The notes beneath the pieces were generated by a model, which was given only the letters and a program-made list of their open reading frames with translations, did no database searches and was not told the origin of the DNA. Positions 23,492 through 31,626 of a stretch of DNA of 39,769 bases are shown one piece after another (position 1 is the stretch's first letter; each line of letters begins with the position of its first letter). This DNA comes from Solirubrobacterales bacterium (GTDB lineage Bacteria > Actinomycetota > Thermoleophilia > Solirubrobacterales > Solirubrobacteraceae). The position numbers and the translations under genes were made by a program. Where the stretch lies: positions 1-39,769 of the forward strand of contig DAIDJO010000004.1 of the NCBI GenBank assembly GCA_027451345.1, read 5' to 3'.

Positions 23492-25438
23492 GTGTTCTCC
23501 GGCCGGCCGATGTTGCGCAACGTCTCGCTCGTCCGCCTGCTTGGCGCCTTCGGGCTGCTGAACCTCTCCGAGTGGGGATTCATCGCCGCGCTCAGCGTGC
23601 ACGCCTTCCGGGTGGGCGGCACCGTTGCGGTCGGCCTGCTCGGCGTCAGGTTCGTCGTCGGCGCGCTGAGCAGCGCTGTGCTGGCCCCGCTCCTGTCCGC
23701 CCGTCGTGGTGTGCTCAGCCTGATCACCCTGCTGCGGGCGGCGCTGCTCGGCGGGGCGGCCACCGGCACGATCATCGGTGTCCCCTTCCTGCTCGTGCTC
23801 CTGTTCGTCGTGCTCGATGCGATGGTGGGGGCGGTCTACCGTCCGGCGCAATCGCGGCTGATGCCCACGCTCGCGCACTCACCCGAGGAGCTGACCGGTG
23901 CGGTGGCCGCGACGAGCATGGCCAAGACGCTCGGTCAGGCGGCCGGGGCGCTTGTCGGTGGCGCCGCGGTCTCGATCGTCTCGCCCGGCGCGGCGATGGC
24001 GGGCGAGGCTGGATTGATGCTGCTCGCGCTCGTCTGCACGCTCGGCGTGGGGGGGCGGCCGGCGGCGGTCGACGCTCAGTCCGTTCTGCGCCAGTTGCGT
24101 GGCGGGCTGAGCTCGTTTCCGAGCGTGCTCGGTGACGTGCATGCCTGGCCGCTCGTGCTGGCGAGCGTCCTGCGCACCCTCGTCCGAGGGCTCTGGGGCG
24201 CGCTGCTCGTCGTCGTCGCCCTCCGGCTCCTGCACGCCGGCAACTCGAGCGTCGGGCTCCTGCAGGCCGCGAGCGGTCTCGGCGTCCTGCTCGCCGTTCC
24301 CGTGACGGTGGCGCAGATCGGTCGAGCGCGGCTTGCGCTGCCGTGCCTGACGTCGTTCATCGCCGCCGGGATCGCCGTCGGTCTCGTCTCGACGACCACC
24401 GTGCTCCCGCTCATCGCCGCACTCGTGCTCGTCTGGGGTGGCGCGATGGCGGTGGCGGACGCGACGTCTCTGTCGCTGCTGCACCGACTGCTGCCAATCG
24501 ACGCCTTCGCTCGCACCGTGACGGTGATGGAGTCGCTGAAGCTCCTCACGGAGGGCGCCGGCGCGTTGCTGGCGCCGGCGCTCGTCACCCTCCTGGGCCT
24601 CCGTACCGCCCTGCTCGTCGGCGGGCTGCCGCTGCCGCTGGTGATGGTCGTCACCTGGGGTCGGGTGCGGGGTTCGGACGAGTACGCGGCGGGGCGCGGC
24701 ACGGTGGTGGCACGGCTGCATCGGGTGCCGCTGTTCCATGGGATGGACATGGCCTCGCTCGAGCAGCTGGCCGCCCTTGCCCGGCCACTCGTCGTCGCGC
24801 CCGGTGGTGAGCCGATCCGGCAGGGGGAGCCGGGTGACCGCTTCTACGTCATTCAGGCCGGCGTCGCCGAGGTGGTCATCGACGGCGTTGGTGTGAGGCA
24901 GCTCGGCCCCCAGGACGAGTTCGGCGATCGGGCCCTGCTGCGGGACACGCCGCGCACCGCGACCGTGCGGGCGAGGACGGAGATGCGCGTGCTCGGCATC
25001 GATCGCGACGCCTTCCTGCGGGCGGTCACCGGGGAGGCGGGGGTGAGGCTCGCGCCCCCGGATCTGGTGGGCGTCCCGGTCCCGCATGTGCTGCGGGAGC
25101 TCCCGCTCTTCGCGCGCGTCGAGGAGTCCGCTGTGCGGGCGCTGTCCCAGCGGGTCACGCGACGACAGCTGCCGGCCGGGACGGTCGTCTTCGACGCCAC
25201 CGAACCCAGCGATGGGGCCTACGTCATCCTGCGCGGCCGGATCGAGCTCGAACGGGACGGAGCGGTGAGCGCCGTGCTGCTCCCCGGGGAGATCTTCGGC
25301 GAGCTGAGCTCGATCAGGGGCATGCCGAGGGTCGGCCGGGCGGTCGCCACCGAGGCGAGCGTCGTGCTCTGGATGGCGGCGGACGACCTGCGCGAGGCGC
25401 TCGGCCGGCCCCGCGCGCTCACCGAGTCGACCGCCTAA
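23492..25438 (+). CDS. MFS permease fused to two cyclic-nucleotide-binding domains
   Basis: A 648-residue protein. Residues 1-390 carry about 12 membrane segments of MFS type (LLGAFGLLNLSEWGFIAAL, DAMVGAVYRPAQSRLMP, AATSMAKTLGQAAGALVGGA). Residues about 406-510 form a first cNMP-binding domain (VPLFHGMDMASLEQLAALA, PGDRFYVIQAGVAEVVIDG, EFGDRALLRDTPRTATV). Residues about 533-648 form a second one (LPLFARVEESAVRALSQR, DGAYVILRGRIELE, IFGELSSIRGMPRVGRAV). The phosphate cassette is FGD in domain 1 and FGE in domain 2; both keep an Arg. Ligand control of transport by cAMP or a related nucleotide is inference. The substrate is unknown. Confidence 0.88.
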   Translation: MFSGRPMLRNVSLVRLLGAFGLLNLSEWGFIAALSVHAFRVGGTVAVGLLGVRFVVGALSSAVLAPLLSARRGVLSLITLLRAALLGGAATGTIIGVPFLLVLLFVVLDAMVGAVYRPAQSRLMPTLAHSPEELTGAVAATSMAKTLGQAAGALVGGAAVSIVSPGAAMAGEAGLMLLALVCTLGVGGRPAAVDAQSVLRQLRGGLSSFPSVLGDVHAWPLVLASVLRTLVRGLWGALLVVVALRLLHAGNSSVGLLQAASGLGVLLAVPVTVAQIGRARLALPCLTSFIAAGIAVGLVSTTTVLPLIAALVLVWGGAMAVADATSLSLLHRLLPIDAFARTVTVMESLKLLTEGAGALLAPALVTLLGLRTALLVGGLPLPLVMVVTWGRVRGSDEYAAGRGTVVARLHRVPLFHGMDMASLEQLAALARPLVVAPGGEPIRQGEPGDRFYVIQAGVAEVVIDGVGVRQLGPQDEFGDRALLRDTPRTATVRARTEMRVLGIDRDAFLRAVTGEAGVRLAPPDLVGVPVPHVLRELPLFARVEESAVRALSQRVTRRQLPAGTVVFDATEPSDGAYVILRGRIELERDGAVSAVLLPGEIFGELSSIRGMPRVGRAVATEASVVLWMAADDLREALGRPRALTESTA

Positions 25439-25450
25439 AGTCGATAGAGC

Positions 25451-25473
25451 CACCAAAGACAATTGATTTGGTG
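25451..25473 (+). promoter_or_regulatory. Palindromic operator with -10 box before the TauE/SafE gene
   Basis: CACCAAA (25451-25457) and TTTGGTG (25467-25473) form a perfect 7-bp inverted repeat around a 9-base AT-rich centre. TAGTAT, a good -10 box, follows at 25474-25479. A repressor bound here would block the promoter. The stretch is strikingly AT-rich for this window. Confidence 0.6.
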
Positions 25474-25506
25474 TAGTATGCGGCGAGCGCTGATGACACC
25501 TGGGCT

Positions 25507-25534
25507 CGCGGCACGCGGTACGCGGCACGCGGCA
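25507..25534. repeat. Four tandem 7-bp repeats (CGCGGCA)
   Basis: CGCGGCA, CGCGGTA, CGCGGCA, CGCGGCA in direct tandem within the leader of the TauE/SafE gene. The copy number could vary by slippage. Confidence 0.7.
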
Positions 25535-25554
25535 CGATCGGAGCGCGAGACGGC

Positions 25555-26460
25555 ATGCACATCGACCCCTACATCGTCCTCGGCAGCGCCCTCATCGGCC
25601 TGCTCGTCGGCATGACGGGTGCGGGTGGGGGCGCCCTGATGACGCCGATGCTCATCCTGCTCTTCGGCGTGGCGCCGGCCGCGGCGATCTCAAGCGACCT
25701 GGTGGCCTCGGTCGTCATGCGCCCGATCGGCGCGGCGGTCCATCTCCGTGCCGGCACGGTGAACCGGCGGTTGGTGCTGCTGATGGCCTGCGGATCGGTG
25801 CCGGCCGCGATCCTCGGCTCGTTCCTCCTGCACCGGCTCGGGCACGCGAAGGGTGATGTCCGAGACATCGAGACGATCCTCGGCGGTGCGCTGCTCCTCG
25901 GCGCCACCGCCATGGCGCTGCGCTACGCCCTTGACCGCCGCTCGGGAGTGGCGCGCGAGGATCGGATCCACGCGATCGCTCCGCGCCCGCTCCTCACCGT
26001 GCTGATCGGCGCCCTCGGCGGCGTCATCGTCGGAATGACCTCCGTCGGAGCGGGCTCGCTGATGATCGTGCTGCTCATGTTCGCGTATCCGTCGATCAGT
26101 GCCCGGCGGCTCGTCGGGACCGATCTCGCCCAGGCGGTTCCGTTGACCCTCGCCGCCGCCATCGGCGCGTTGCTCTTCGGCCGGGTGGAGCTCGCGCTCA
26201 CCGTCTCCCTGATCGCCGGCTGCGTTCCCGCGGTCGTGATCGGCTCCCTGCTCTCCTCGAGGGTGCCGGACCGCCTCATCCGTCCGGTGATCGCCCTGGT
26301 GATCCTCGCCTCCGGACTCAGGTACATCGGGCTCAGCACGCCCACGCTCGGCTGGACCCTCGCGGCGCTGCTGCTCGCCGGCGTGACGTTCGTCCTCCAC
26401 GGGTGGTGGGCGGCTGGCCGGCTCGCTCGACCCGTCTCTTCGTCCACCGCGCTTGAGTAG
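25555..26460 (+). CDS. TauE/SafE family sulfite/sulfur-compound permease
   Basis: A 301-residue protein with about eight membrane segments and the duplicated TauE/SafE motif. The first half has GLLVGMTGAGGGALMTPMLI and SSDLVASVVMRPIGA; the second has GGVIVGMTSVGAGSLMIVLL and VGTDLAQAVPLTLAAAIG. Family members export or import sulfite, sulfoacetate, taurine-derived or other organic anions. No sulfur metabolism gene is nearby, so the substrate cannot be told. An AT-rich palindrome and a -10 box lie 80-100 bases upstream. A weak GGAG precedes the ATG. Confidence 0.92.
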   Translation: MHIDPYIVLGSALIGLLVGMTGAGGGALMTPMLILLFGVAPAAAISSDLVASVVMRPIGAAVHLRAGTVNRRLVLLMACGSVPAAILGSFLLHRLGHAKGDVRDIETILGGALLLGATAMALRYALDRRSGVAREDRIHAIAPRPLLTVLIGALGGVIVGMTSVGAGSLMIVLLMFAYPSISARRLVGTDLAQAVPLTLAAAIGALLFGRVELALTVSLIAGCVPAVVIGSLLSSRVPDRLIRPVIALVILASGLRYIGLSTPTLGWTLAALLLAGVTFVLHGWWAAGRLARPVSSSTALE

Positions 26461-26487
26461 CGCGGCACCGGGACCGAGAATGGCCAT

Positions 26488-26673
26488 ATGAGCGCACAGC
26501 CCATCGCCGGTTCGGTCAACCTCGCGGCCATCGCTGCGCTGCAGGTGCTCCAGGGGACGCAGGCCGGGTTCGCCGCCGTTCAGGCGGCCCTGACGCAGAC
26601 CCCGGGCGGCTCCGCGGCCCCGGTCGTCAGCTCGAGCGTGACGGCGCCCGGGTCACTCGAGCTCTTCGCCTGA
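26488..26673 (+). CDS. Small hypothetical protein
   Basis: A 61-codon frame starting at ATG 26488 (MSAQPIAGSVNLAAIAALQV). It has a helical, Ala/Gln-rich first half and a Ser/Pro-rich second half. Third positions are strongly G/C, as in real genes of this window. No Shine-Dalgarno or family is recognised. Confidence 0.5.
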   Translation: MSAQPIAGSVNLAAIAALQVLQGTQAGFAAVQAALTQTPGGSAAPVVSSSVTAPGSLELFA

Positions 26674-26733
26674 CGGTCGCCCGGCCGCTGGCCGCCTGGG
26701 AGCGGCGCGCCCGGCTTCCCGCGGCGCCCGGCT

Positions 26734-27243
26734 TCACGCCGGCGCGTGGGCGTCCAGGCCGGCGGCGATGACGAGTGCCGCCTCCTCCTGAGCGCGGTAG
26801 GCCTCCGCGAGCGCGCCGGCCGGATCCGCGGTGCTCGCGTGTCCCTGGGGCGCCGGCAGCGGATGGTCGATCAGCAGGCGCTGCACGCGCTCGAGGAGTC
26901 CAGGGTCACCCACTGCCTCGGCCAGGGTGAGCAGGGCGTCGGCCCGCACGCGGGCCCCGTCGATGAACGCGCCGATCACCGTCTCGGTGCTGAGGGGCGC
27001 GGCGCCGAACACCCGCGCGTGGAGCACGGCGGGGTTGACGGCGTGGGGACTGATGAGACGCCGGCGCTCGGTCGCCGACAGTCCGGCGACCACGGCGAGA
27101 TGGTCGATCGCCCGCGTGATCCCCTGGGCGTCGACCGGGAGCGACGCGGCGACCTCCGCCGGAACCGCGTCGAGCAGGGCCCGGTGGGCGGCCGCCGCTT
27201 CCCTGAGGAGCTCCTCCAAGCGGGCGCGGTGCGAAGCAGCCAT
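26734..27243 (-). CDS. Hypothetical helical protein
   Basis: A 169-residue, mainly helical protein. It begins ASHRARLEELLREAAAAHRA and continues with ITRAIDHLAVVAGLSATERR, VIGAFIDGARVRADALLTLA and LEAVQ-like amphipathic helices, ending in AYRAQEEAALVIAAGLDA. No catalytic motif or membrane segment is seen and the family is not recognised. A TACCTT -10 box lies six bases before the ATG at 27243, so the transcript is probably leaderless. Confidence 0.65.
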   Translation of the reverse strand: MAASHRARLEELLREAAAAHRALLDAVPAEVAASLPVDAQGITRAIDHLAVVAGLSATERRRLISPHAVNPAVLHARVFGAAPLSTETVIGAFIDGARVRADALLTLAEAVGDPGLLERVQRLLIDHPLPAPQGHASTADPAGALAEAYRAQEEAALVIAAGLDAHAPA

Positions 27244-27249
27244 GGCCTC

Positions 27250-27255
27250 AAGGTA
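27250..27255 (-). promoter_or_regulatory. -10 box (TACCTT) for the gene at 26734-27243
   Basis: On the minus strand TACCTT is followed by exactly six bases and the ATG at 27243. Confidence 0.5.
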
Positions 27256-27345
27256 GCGAGCGGTCGTGTGACGTGGGCCGCCCTCCCGGGGTTGACCGGC
27301 GCCTCGCCGGCACCGCCGATCGCTTCGGGCGGCGGCGCCGGGCGC

Positions 27346-27570
27346 TCAGACCGGGCGGTGCAGGCGCGAGGCCTCCGGGACCGGGTGGGCCGGCAGGAGC
27401 GAGACGGGCCCGCGCGCGATCGGGACGAGTGGAATCGGCAGCCGTGCGTGCGCGAGGCAGCGCGGACAATGCTCGACGGTCAGCCAGGGCCGCCGCGGCC
27501 TGATCGTCAGGCCGCAGCGGGGGCAGCTCATCGGCTCCGGATCGGTGGCCTTTGGGATGGTCTGCGTCAT
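27346..27570 (-). CDS. Small zinc-ribbon protein
   Basis: A 74-residue protein with two CPRC knuckles, MSCPRCGLTIRPRRPWLTVE and HCPRCLAHARLPIP. This is a four-cysteine zinc ribbon. The Pro-rich tail has no recognised fold. The ATG at 27570 overlaps the TGA of the upstream GAF gene (ATGA), so the two are translated together. An internal ATG just before the first CPRC is possible. Zinc ribbons of this size often bind nucleic acid or a partner protein. Confidence 0.7.
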   Translation of the reverse strand: MTQTIPKATDPEPMSCPRCGLTIRPRRPWLTVEHCPRCLAHARLPIPLVPIARGPVSLLPAHPVPEASRLHRPV

Positions 27571-28229
27571 CGAGTGTGCGCGACGGTGGCGGCCACGCTG
27601 AGGGCCAGCCCGGTGAGCGCGCGCTCGTCGGCGCGGGTGAACCAGCCGCTCTCCTTCTCGCCGAGGCAGAGGTTGCCGACGCCCTCACCGTCGATGACGA
27701 CCGAGACCCCGAGGAAGCTGCGCATCGGTGGGTGGCCGGGCGGGAAGCCGTACCGGGCTGGGTGATCGGCGGCGCGCATCAGCCGGACCGGGGCGCTGGG
27801 AGCGATCAGGGGCTGGGCGACCAGGCGGTCTCCCTCTCCGGGAAGGCCGTCGGGGCGGCGGGGGCCGGGCTCGATTCCCGCCGTCAGGTGATGCGTGACC
27901 CGCTGGCGCGGTCGGTCGACGATCAGCAGCGCACCGTAGCGGGCGCCGATGGTCTCGCGGGCGGTGTCGAGCATGGTCCGAAGCGTGTGTCCCTGGTCCG
28001 CGCGCTGCGCGAGCCGTGCCGACCAGTCCGCGCGTTTGGAGCGGTAGACGCCTGGCAGCTCATCGCCGATCGCTCCGATCACCGCGAGCCAGCTGAGGGC
28101 AGCTCCGAAATCCGCCTCGGACGCCGCCTGGTCGGCCATGCGGAGCGTGTTGGCCACCGCTCGGGCATGGCGGTCGCCGCCGAGGGGTGGGCGGGAAGGG
28201 CGACGCGGAAGCGTCGAATTCACCGGCAT
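27567..28229 (-). CDS. GAF-domain sensor protein
   Basis: A protein of about 220 residues. An N-terminal helical part (ADFGAALSWLAVIGAIGDEL) leads to a GAF domain over about residues 75-220: LRTMLDTARETIGARYGALL, RSFLGVSVVIDGEGVGNLCL and GWFTRADERALTGLALSVA. GAF domains bind small ligands, chromophores or cofactors. No output domain is attached, so it may act on a partner, for which the coupled zinc-ribbon protein is the obvious candidate. The ATG at 28229 has a GAGG about 8-11 bases upstream; an in-frame GTG at 28367 would add 46 unconvincing residues. Confidence 0.8.
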   Translation of the reverse strand: MPVNSTLPRRPSRPPLGGDRHARAVANTLRMADQAASEADFGAALSWLAVIGAIGDELPGVYRSKRADWSARLAQRADQGHTLRTMLDTARETIGARYGALLIVDRPRQRVTHHLTAGIEPGPRRPDGLPGEGDRLVAQPLIAPSAPVRLMRAADHPARYGFPPGHPPMRSFLGVSVVIDGEGVGNLCLGEKESGWFTRADERALTGLALSVAATVAHTR

Positions 28230-28388
28230 GAAACGGGCCTCGGGCACGAACGAACCTCCGGGTTGGTGGGAGGCGAACCACGGCCCGCAGCACCACCGGT
28301 GCCGCACACCGCTTGTCGTCCGGAGGTCAGCTCTGTCACCGAGTGAGGGTGACGTTGCCGACCCCAAGGCTACCAGTTGAGCGGCGCG

Positions 28389-28781
28389 TTATGTGATGGC
28401 CGTCTCGCCCGGAACGTGGCGATCGAGCACGAACAGTTCTGCGGCCATGTCCGGGTGGAGATGGCTGTCGCTCATGAAGGCGAGGACCCTGCAGCCGGTC
28501 AGCCGCTCGACCTCGGAGATCAGCTCGGCTTTCATCGTGGCCTGGAACGTGCGGCGCATCTCCATCACGATGCTCTCGTTGCCGGCCTCGATGAGCGTGT
28601 GCTCCGCCTTGGTCAGCATGTCCTCCATCACGACGACGACGACGTTGCCCCGGAAGAAGGCCTGCCCCTTCTCCGGGCCCCGCCCGACATAGCGGTTGTG
28701 CACGCTGACCACCGCCTTGACCAGCGCCGAGTTGAGGCGTCCGCCGGTCAATCGGTCCGCGTCAGCATCGGACCCGGTCAT
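28389..28781 (-). CDS. DUF2294-family protein
   Basis: A 130-residue protein that matches DUF2294. Conserved parts are LVKAVVSVHNRYVGRGPEKG, VVVVMEDMLTKAEHTLIEAG, VMEMRRTFQATMKAELISEV and ERLTGCRVLAFMSDSHLHPD, followed by AAELFVLD. The function of the family is unknown. The ATG at 28781 is preferred, but an in-frame ATG at 28811 lies in an upstream duplicate of the same start region and would give 140 residues. The sequence between 28812 and 29018 holds no convincing gene. Confidence 0.85.
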   Translation of the reverse strand: MTGSDADADRLTGGRLNSALVKAVVSVHNRYVGRGPEKGQAFFRGNVVVVVMEDMLTKAEHTLIEAGNESIVMEMRRTFQATMKAELISEVERLTGCRVLAFMSDSHLHPDMAAELFVLDRHVPGETAIT

Positions 28782-28826
28782 GTGGCGAAGTATGGCCCCA
28801 GACCTGGTCATCGGCGAAGTATCGTC
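28775..28826 (-). repeat. Tandem duplication of the DUF2294 start region
   Basis: On the minus strand ATACTTCGCC-ATGACC-GGTC occurs twice with a 30-32-base offset. Both copies include an ATG, in the same frame. Copy 1 covers about 28775-28795 and copy 2 about 28805-28826. Confidence 0.7.
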
Positions 28827-29018
28827 CTCCGACCCGCTCCGGACATCGGCGGTCGTCCGCAGCGCGGAGCGCCGCCTGAGCCGCGAGCCGGCTGACGTGC
28901 AGGCTGACGGCGCGGCGCGCGGTGTCCGGCAGCCGCCGCCGTCGGCGCTCCGGCGATGGACGACGCGCGGTCAATCGGCGGGCTCTCCCGCCCGGGAGCG
29001 GGGAGGACCCGGTCCGGG

Positions 29019-30350
29019 TCAGGACGGTCGGTCTGCATCGGTCGCGGACGTGGTCCAGCCCCCTGCGCGATCCTGCCCCGCGACGCTGTAGCCCATCCCG
29101 CCGGTTCGCTTCGCCTGGTACATCGCCGCATCGGCCCGACGGATGAGGGTGGCGAGGTCCTCGTCGGTCGAGGCGTCGGTGACGCCGATGCTGACGCGCG
29201 GGGCGAAGCGGCAATCGAACGGGTGCGCCAGGTCGGCGAGGATGCGCTCCGCGACGCGGACGCCGTCCTCTCGGTTCGCGTCGAACAGGACGGAGATGAA
29301 TTCATCTCCGCCGATCCGCGCGACCACGTCCCCAGCGCGCGAGGTCGCGCTGATCGCGGCGGCGACATGGAGGAGAAGCCGATCCCCGGCGCCATGTCCG
29401 TACGCGTCGTTGACGCCCTTGAGGTTGTCGATGTCGATCGCCAGCACGGTCAGCGGGCGGCGGCCCCGGCGGTCCGCGACCTCCTGTTCCAGTCCGCGAC
29501 GGTTCGACAGGGCTGTCAGCGGGTCGGAGTGCGCGGCGTGTTGGGTGTGCTCGTGCGCGAGCGCGTTCTCCAGAGCCATCTCCAGCATGCGGCCGATGGC
29601 GACGCAGCGCGCAATCTCCTGCTCGGAGACGGGCCGGTTGCGACCCGCTACGGCGAGCACGCCGTGCAGCTCACCGTTCACGGTGACCGGAACCCACGCT
29701 CCATGTCCGACCTGCTGCTCCCCGGCCAGCTGACGGACCCGGGGGCCGAGGGTCGCGGGGTCGAGCACGCCGGAGGTCGGCGTGCGCTCGCGCACGGCTC
29801 GTGCGAGGAGCGGGTGCTCTGACAGCGGCCACGTCGCGCCGATGTAATCGCCGTGGGCATCGAACTCCGCCTCCACGCGGACCGAGTCTCCGGACACCAG
29901 ACAGTAGTTCGCGCGCCGGGGCAGTGAGCCCGGTGGTGAGGCGATCTCGGCGGCAAGCCGGACGGCGGTCGCGAGGACCCTCCGGGGATCGAGCGTCGAG
30001 TTCAGTTCACGTGCGACGTCACCGAGCAGCTTCACCTGGCGGAGCGCCTCGTCGCGCTCGGCGGTCGCGGCGGCGGCGAGGTGAGTGAGCCTGCGGGTCC
30101 CGGTCACGATGATCGCGCTGACGACCCCGGTCGCCAGCAGGAGCAGCGCACGCACGGCTGGCGGCCCGGTCGCTGGGCTTCGCAGGACCAGGATCACCAC
30201 CAGCGCGACCAGTATCACCATGGCCACCACGGCGCCGACGAGCGATCGTCCGACTCGGGGACGCGCGGCCGCGTCCAGCGCGCGTTCTGCCCCGCTGGCG
30301 TCGTCGGCCCCGCCGGGAACCGAACCAGAGTCCCTTCTGCGCACGCTCAT
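29019..30350 (-). CDS. Membrane GAF-GGDEF diguanylate cyclase
   Basis: A 443-residue protein. Two membrane helices lie at about 35-58 (LVGAVVAMVILVALVVILVL) and 67-85 (RALLLLATGVVSAIIVTG). A GAF-like domain covers about 105-260 (LLGDVARELNSTLDPRRVLA, WVPVTVNGELHGVLAVAGR). The GGDEF domain runs from SDPLTALSNRRGLEQ to the end; its active loop is intact (ARIGGDEFISVLF) and an I-site RxxD (RAGD) lies five residues upstream. It should synthesise c-di-GMP in response to a ligand sensed by the GAF domain. The ATG at 30350 has no clear Shine-Dalgarno. Confidence 0.9.
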   Translation of the reverse strand: MSVRRRDSGSVPGGADDASGAERALDAAARPRVGRSLVGAVVAMVILVALVVILVLRSPATGPPAVRALLLLATGVVSAIIVTGTRRLTHLAAAATAERDEALRQVKLLGDVARELNSTLDPRRVLATAVRLAAEIASPPGSLPRRANYCLVSGDSVRVEAEFDAHGDYIGATWPLSEHPLLARAVRERTPTSGVLDPATLGPRVRQLAGEQQVGHGAWVPVTVNGELHGVLAVAGRNRPVSEQEIARCVAIGRMLEMALENALAHEHTQHAAHSDPLTALSNRRGLEQEVADRRGRRPLTVLAIDIDNLKGVNDAYGHGAGDRLLLHVAAAISATSRAGDVVARIGGDEFISVLFDANREDGVRVAERILADLAHPFDCRFAPRVSIGVTDASTDEDLATLIRRADAAMYQAKRTGGMGYSVAGQDRAGGWTTSATDADRPS

Positions 30351-30496
30351 GTCAGGACCAGGTGTTCGACGCGGGTCGGCTGAGACCCTCGCGTCCAGCT
30401 GGCAGCTGGCACGCTACCACCACGCGGCCAGCCGTCACGCTGGCGCTGGTGCGGTGTAGGAGGATCTGCTGGTATCGACCTGGGAGGCTCGGTCGT

Positions 30497-31603
30497 TTGA
30501 ATCGGAGTCGTCTGATCGCTTTGAGCGTTTGCGGCACGCTGATCGCTGGGTCGCTTGCGGCTGGTCTGGGCTCGGCTGCTGCGGCGCGGCCGCGGCAGGA
30601 TCCCTCGATGGCGAGCACCTTCGTGTCGCTGGTGCCCGCCTGCGGGTGCAGCGGGAGCGCCACGCTTGAGGCGTTCTCACTCTCGAGCGGCCGCCGGGTT
30701 CGCCGGGTCGTGCGCCTCTCCCTCGGCAGTTCGCTGGCGGCGACGCCGGCGGCGACGGCCGCCGGCCGCGTCTTCCTGACGCTGACGCGACCCGGGAGAT
30801 GCTCCAGGACGGGCTACATGGAGTGCCCCCACTGGCTCCCGGGCTCGTGTCGCAACGTCGTTCAGACGATCGCTCCCGGCCAGTCCGAACCGCAGGTCGC
30901 GTTCGACGTTCCCGGATCAGCAACGATCGGTGAGGTCGTACCCAGTCCGCACGGTCGCCGGGTCGCCTACGGGTTGCGCCCATGCGTCAGCGCGAGCGGA
31001 ACCTCCGGGATGTACATCCGGAGCCTTCGCTCCGGGAGCACCCGTGCGGTGATGAGCAGCCCGAACGTGTGCGACCACTACGGCCCTCCCGCATGGAACG
31101 CGAACGGCACGCGGATTGTGTTCCCCTACGCCCGAGCGGGAGGACGACCGCTGGCAATGGCCGGCGGATTCGGGTGCCCTGCGGGCCGTGACTACCTGGT
31201 GATCGCCCGGACGAACGGGCCGGGGCCTCGCGTTGAGGTGCCTGCGGGACGCGGGTGCGTCGTCGAGGCGACGGCGTTTGATGCGTCCGGTGTCCTGGCC
31301 GCGGAAGGGTGTGCCAGGGGTGCTCCCGCCGGCCAGGCCGCTCCGAACCTTGGGGATGCCGTGCTCCTCCAGTACTCGTTGACCGGCCGCCTCGAGCGGC
31401 GCATCGATCTCGTGCGCGGGCTGGAACAGGCCGTGCTCAGCACCGAGTCGCTCACCGGCAACGTGCTCGTCAGCCAGGACCGGCCGGCCAACGAGCCCTA
31501 CCCAGAGGAGGACGACGTCTGGGAGTTCAACGGCCGGCGGCTCCGCCTGATCGCGCGATACCCGGCCCACGACGCAGCGCAGGTTCTCGCCGTCGCCTGG
31601 TAG
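30497..31603 (+). CDS. Secreted hypothetical protein, possibly a beta-propeller
   Basis: A 368-residue exported protein. The TTG at 30497 is chosen because GGGAGG stands 9 bases upstream and a signal peptide follows at once (LIALSVCGTLIAGSLAAGLG, cleavage after AAA). The mature part has regularly spaced strand pairs such as RRVAYGLRPCVSASGTSGMY, AWNANGTRIVFPYARAGGRP and DAVLLQYSLTGRLERRIDLV, like TolB-type propellers. Cysteines (ACGCSG, RCSRTGYMECPHW, GSCRN) could form disulfides. No family is recognised with certainty. The stop lies 23 bases from the stop of a convergent VOC gene. Confidence 0.7.
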   Translation: MNRSRLIALSVCGTLIAGSLAAGLGSAAAARPRQDPSMASTFVSLVPACGCSGSATLEAFSLSSGRRVRRVVRLSLGSSLAATPAATAAGRVFLTLTRPGRCSRTGYMECPHWLPGSCRNVVQTIAPGQSEPQVAFDVPGSATIGEVVPSPHGRRVAYGLRPCVSASGTSGMYIRSLRSGSTRAVMSSPNVCDHYGPPAWNANGTRIVFPYARAGGRPLAMAGGFGCPAGRDYLVIARTNGPGPRVEVPAGRGCVVEATAFDASGVLAAEGCARGAPAGQAAPNLGDAVLLQYSLTGRLERRIDLVRGLEQAVLSTESLTGNVLVSQDRPANEPYPEEDDVWEFNGRRLRLIARYPAHDAAQVLAVAW

Positions 31604-31626
31604 GCGCTCGCCGCGCCGTGGCGGCC

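Noticed and set aside
28812-29018. A possible LuxR-type helix-turn-helix remnant on the minus strand (LTARRPSP..., TARRAVSLHVSRL)
   Set aside because: The similarity is short and lies in an Arg-rich frame, so chance is likely.
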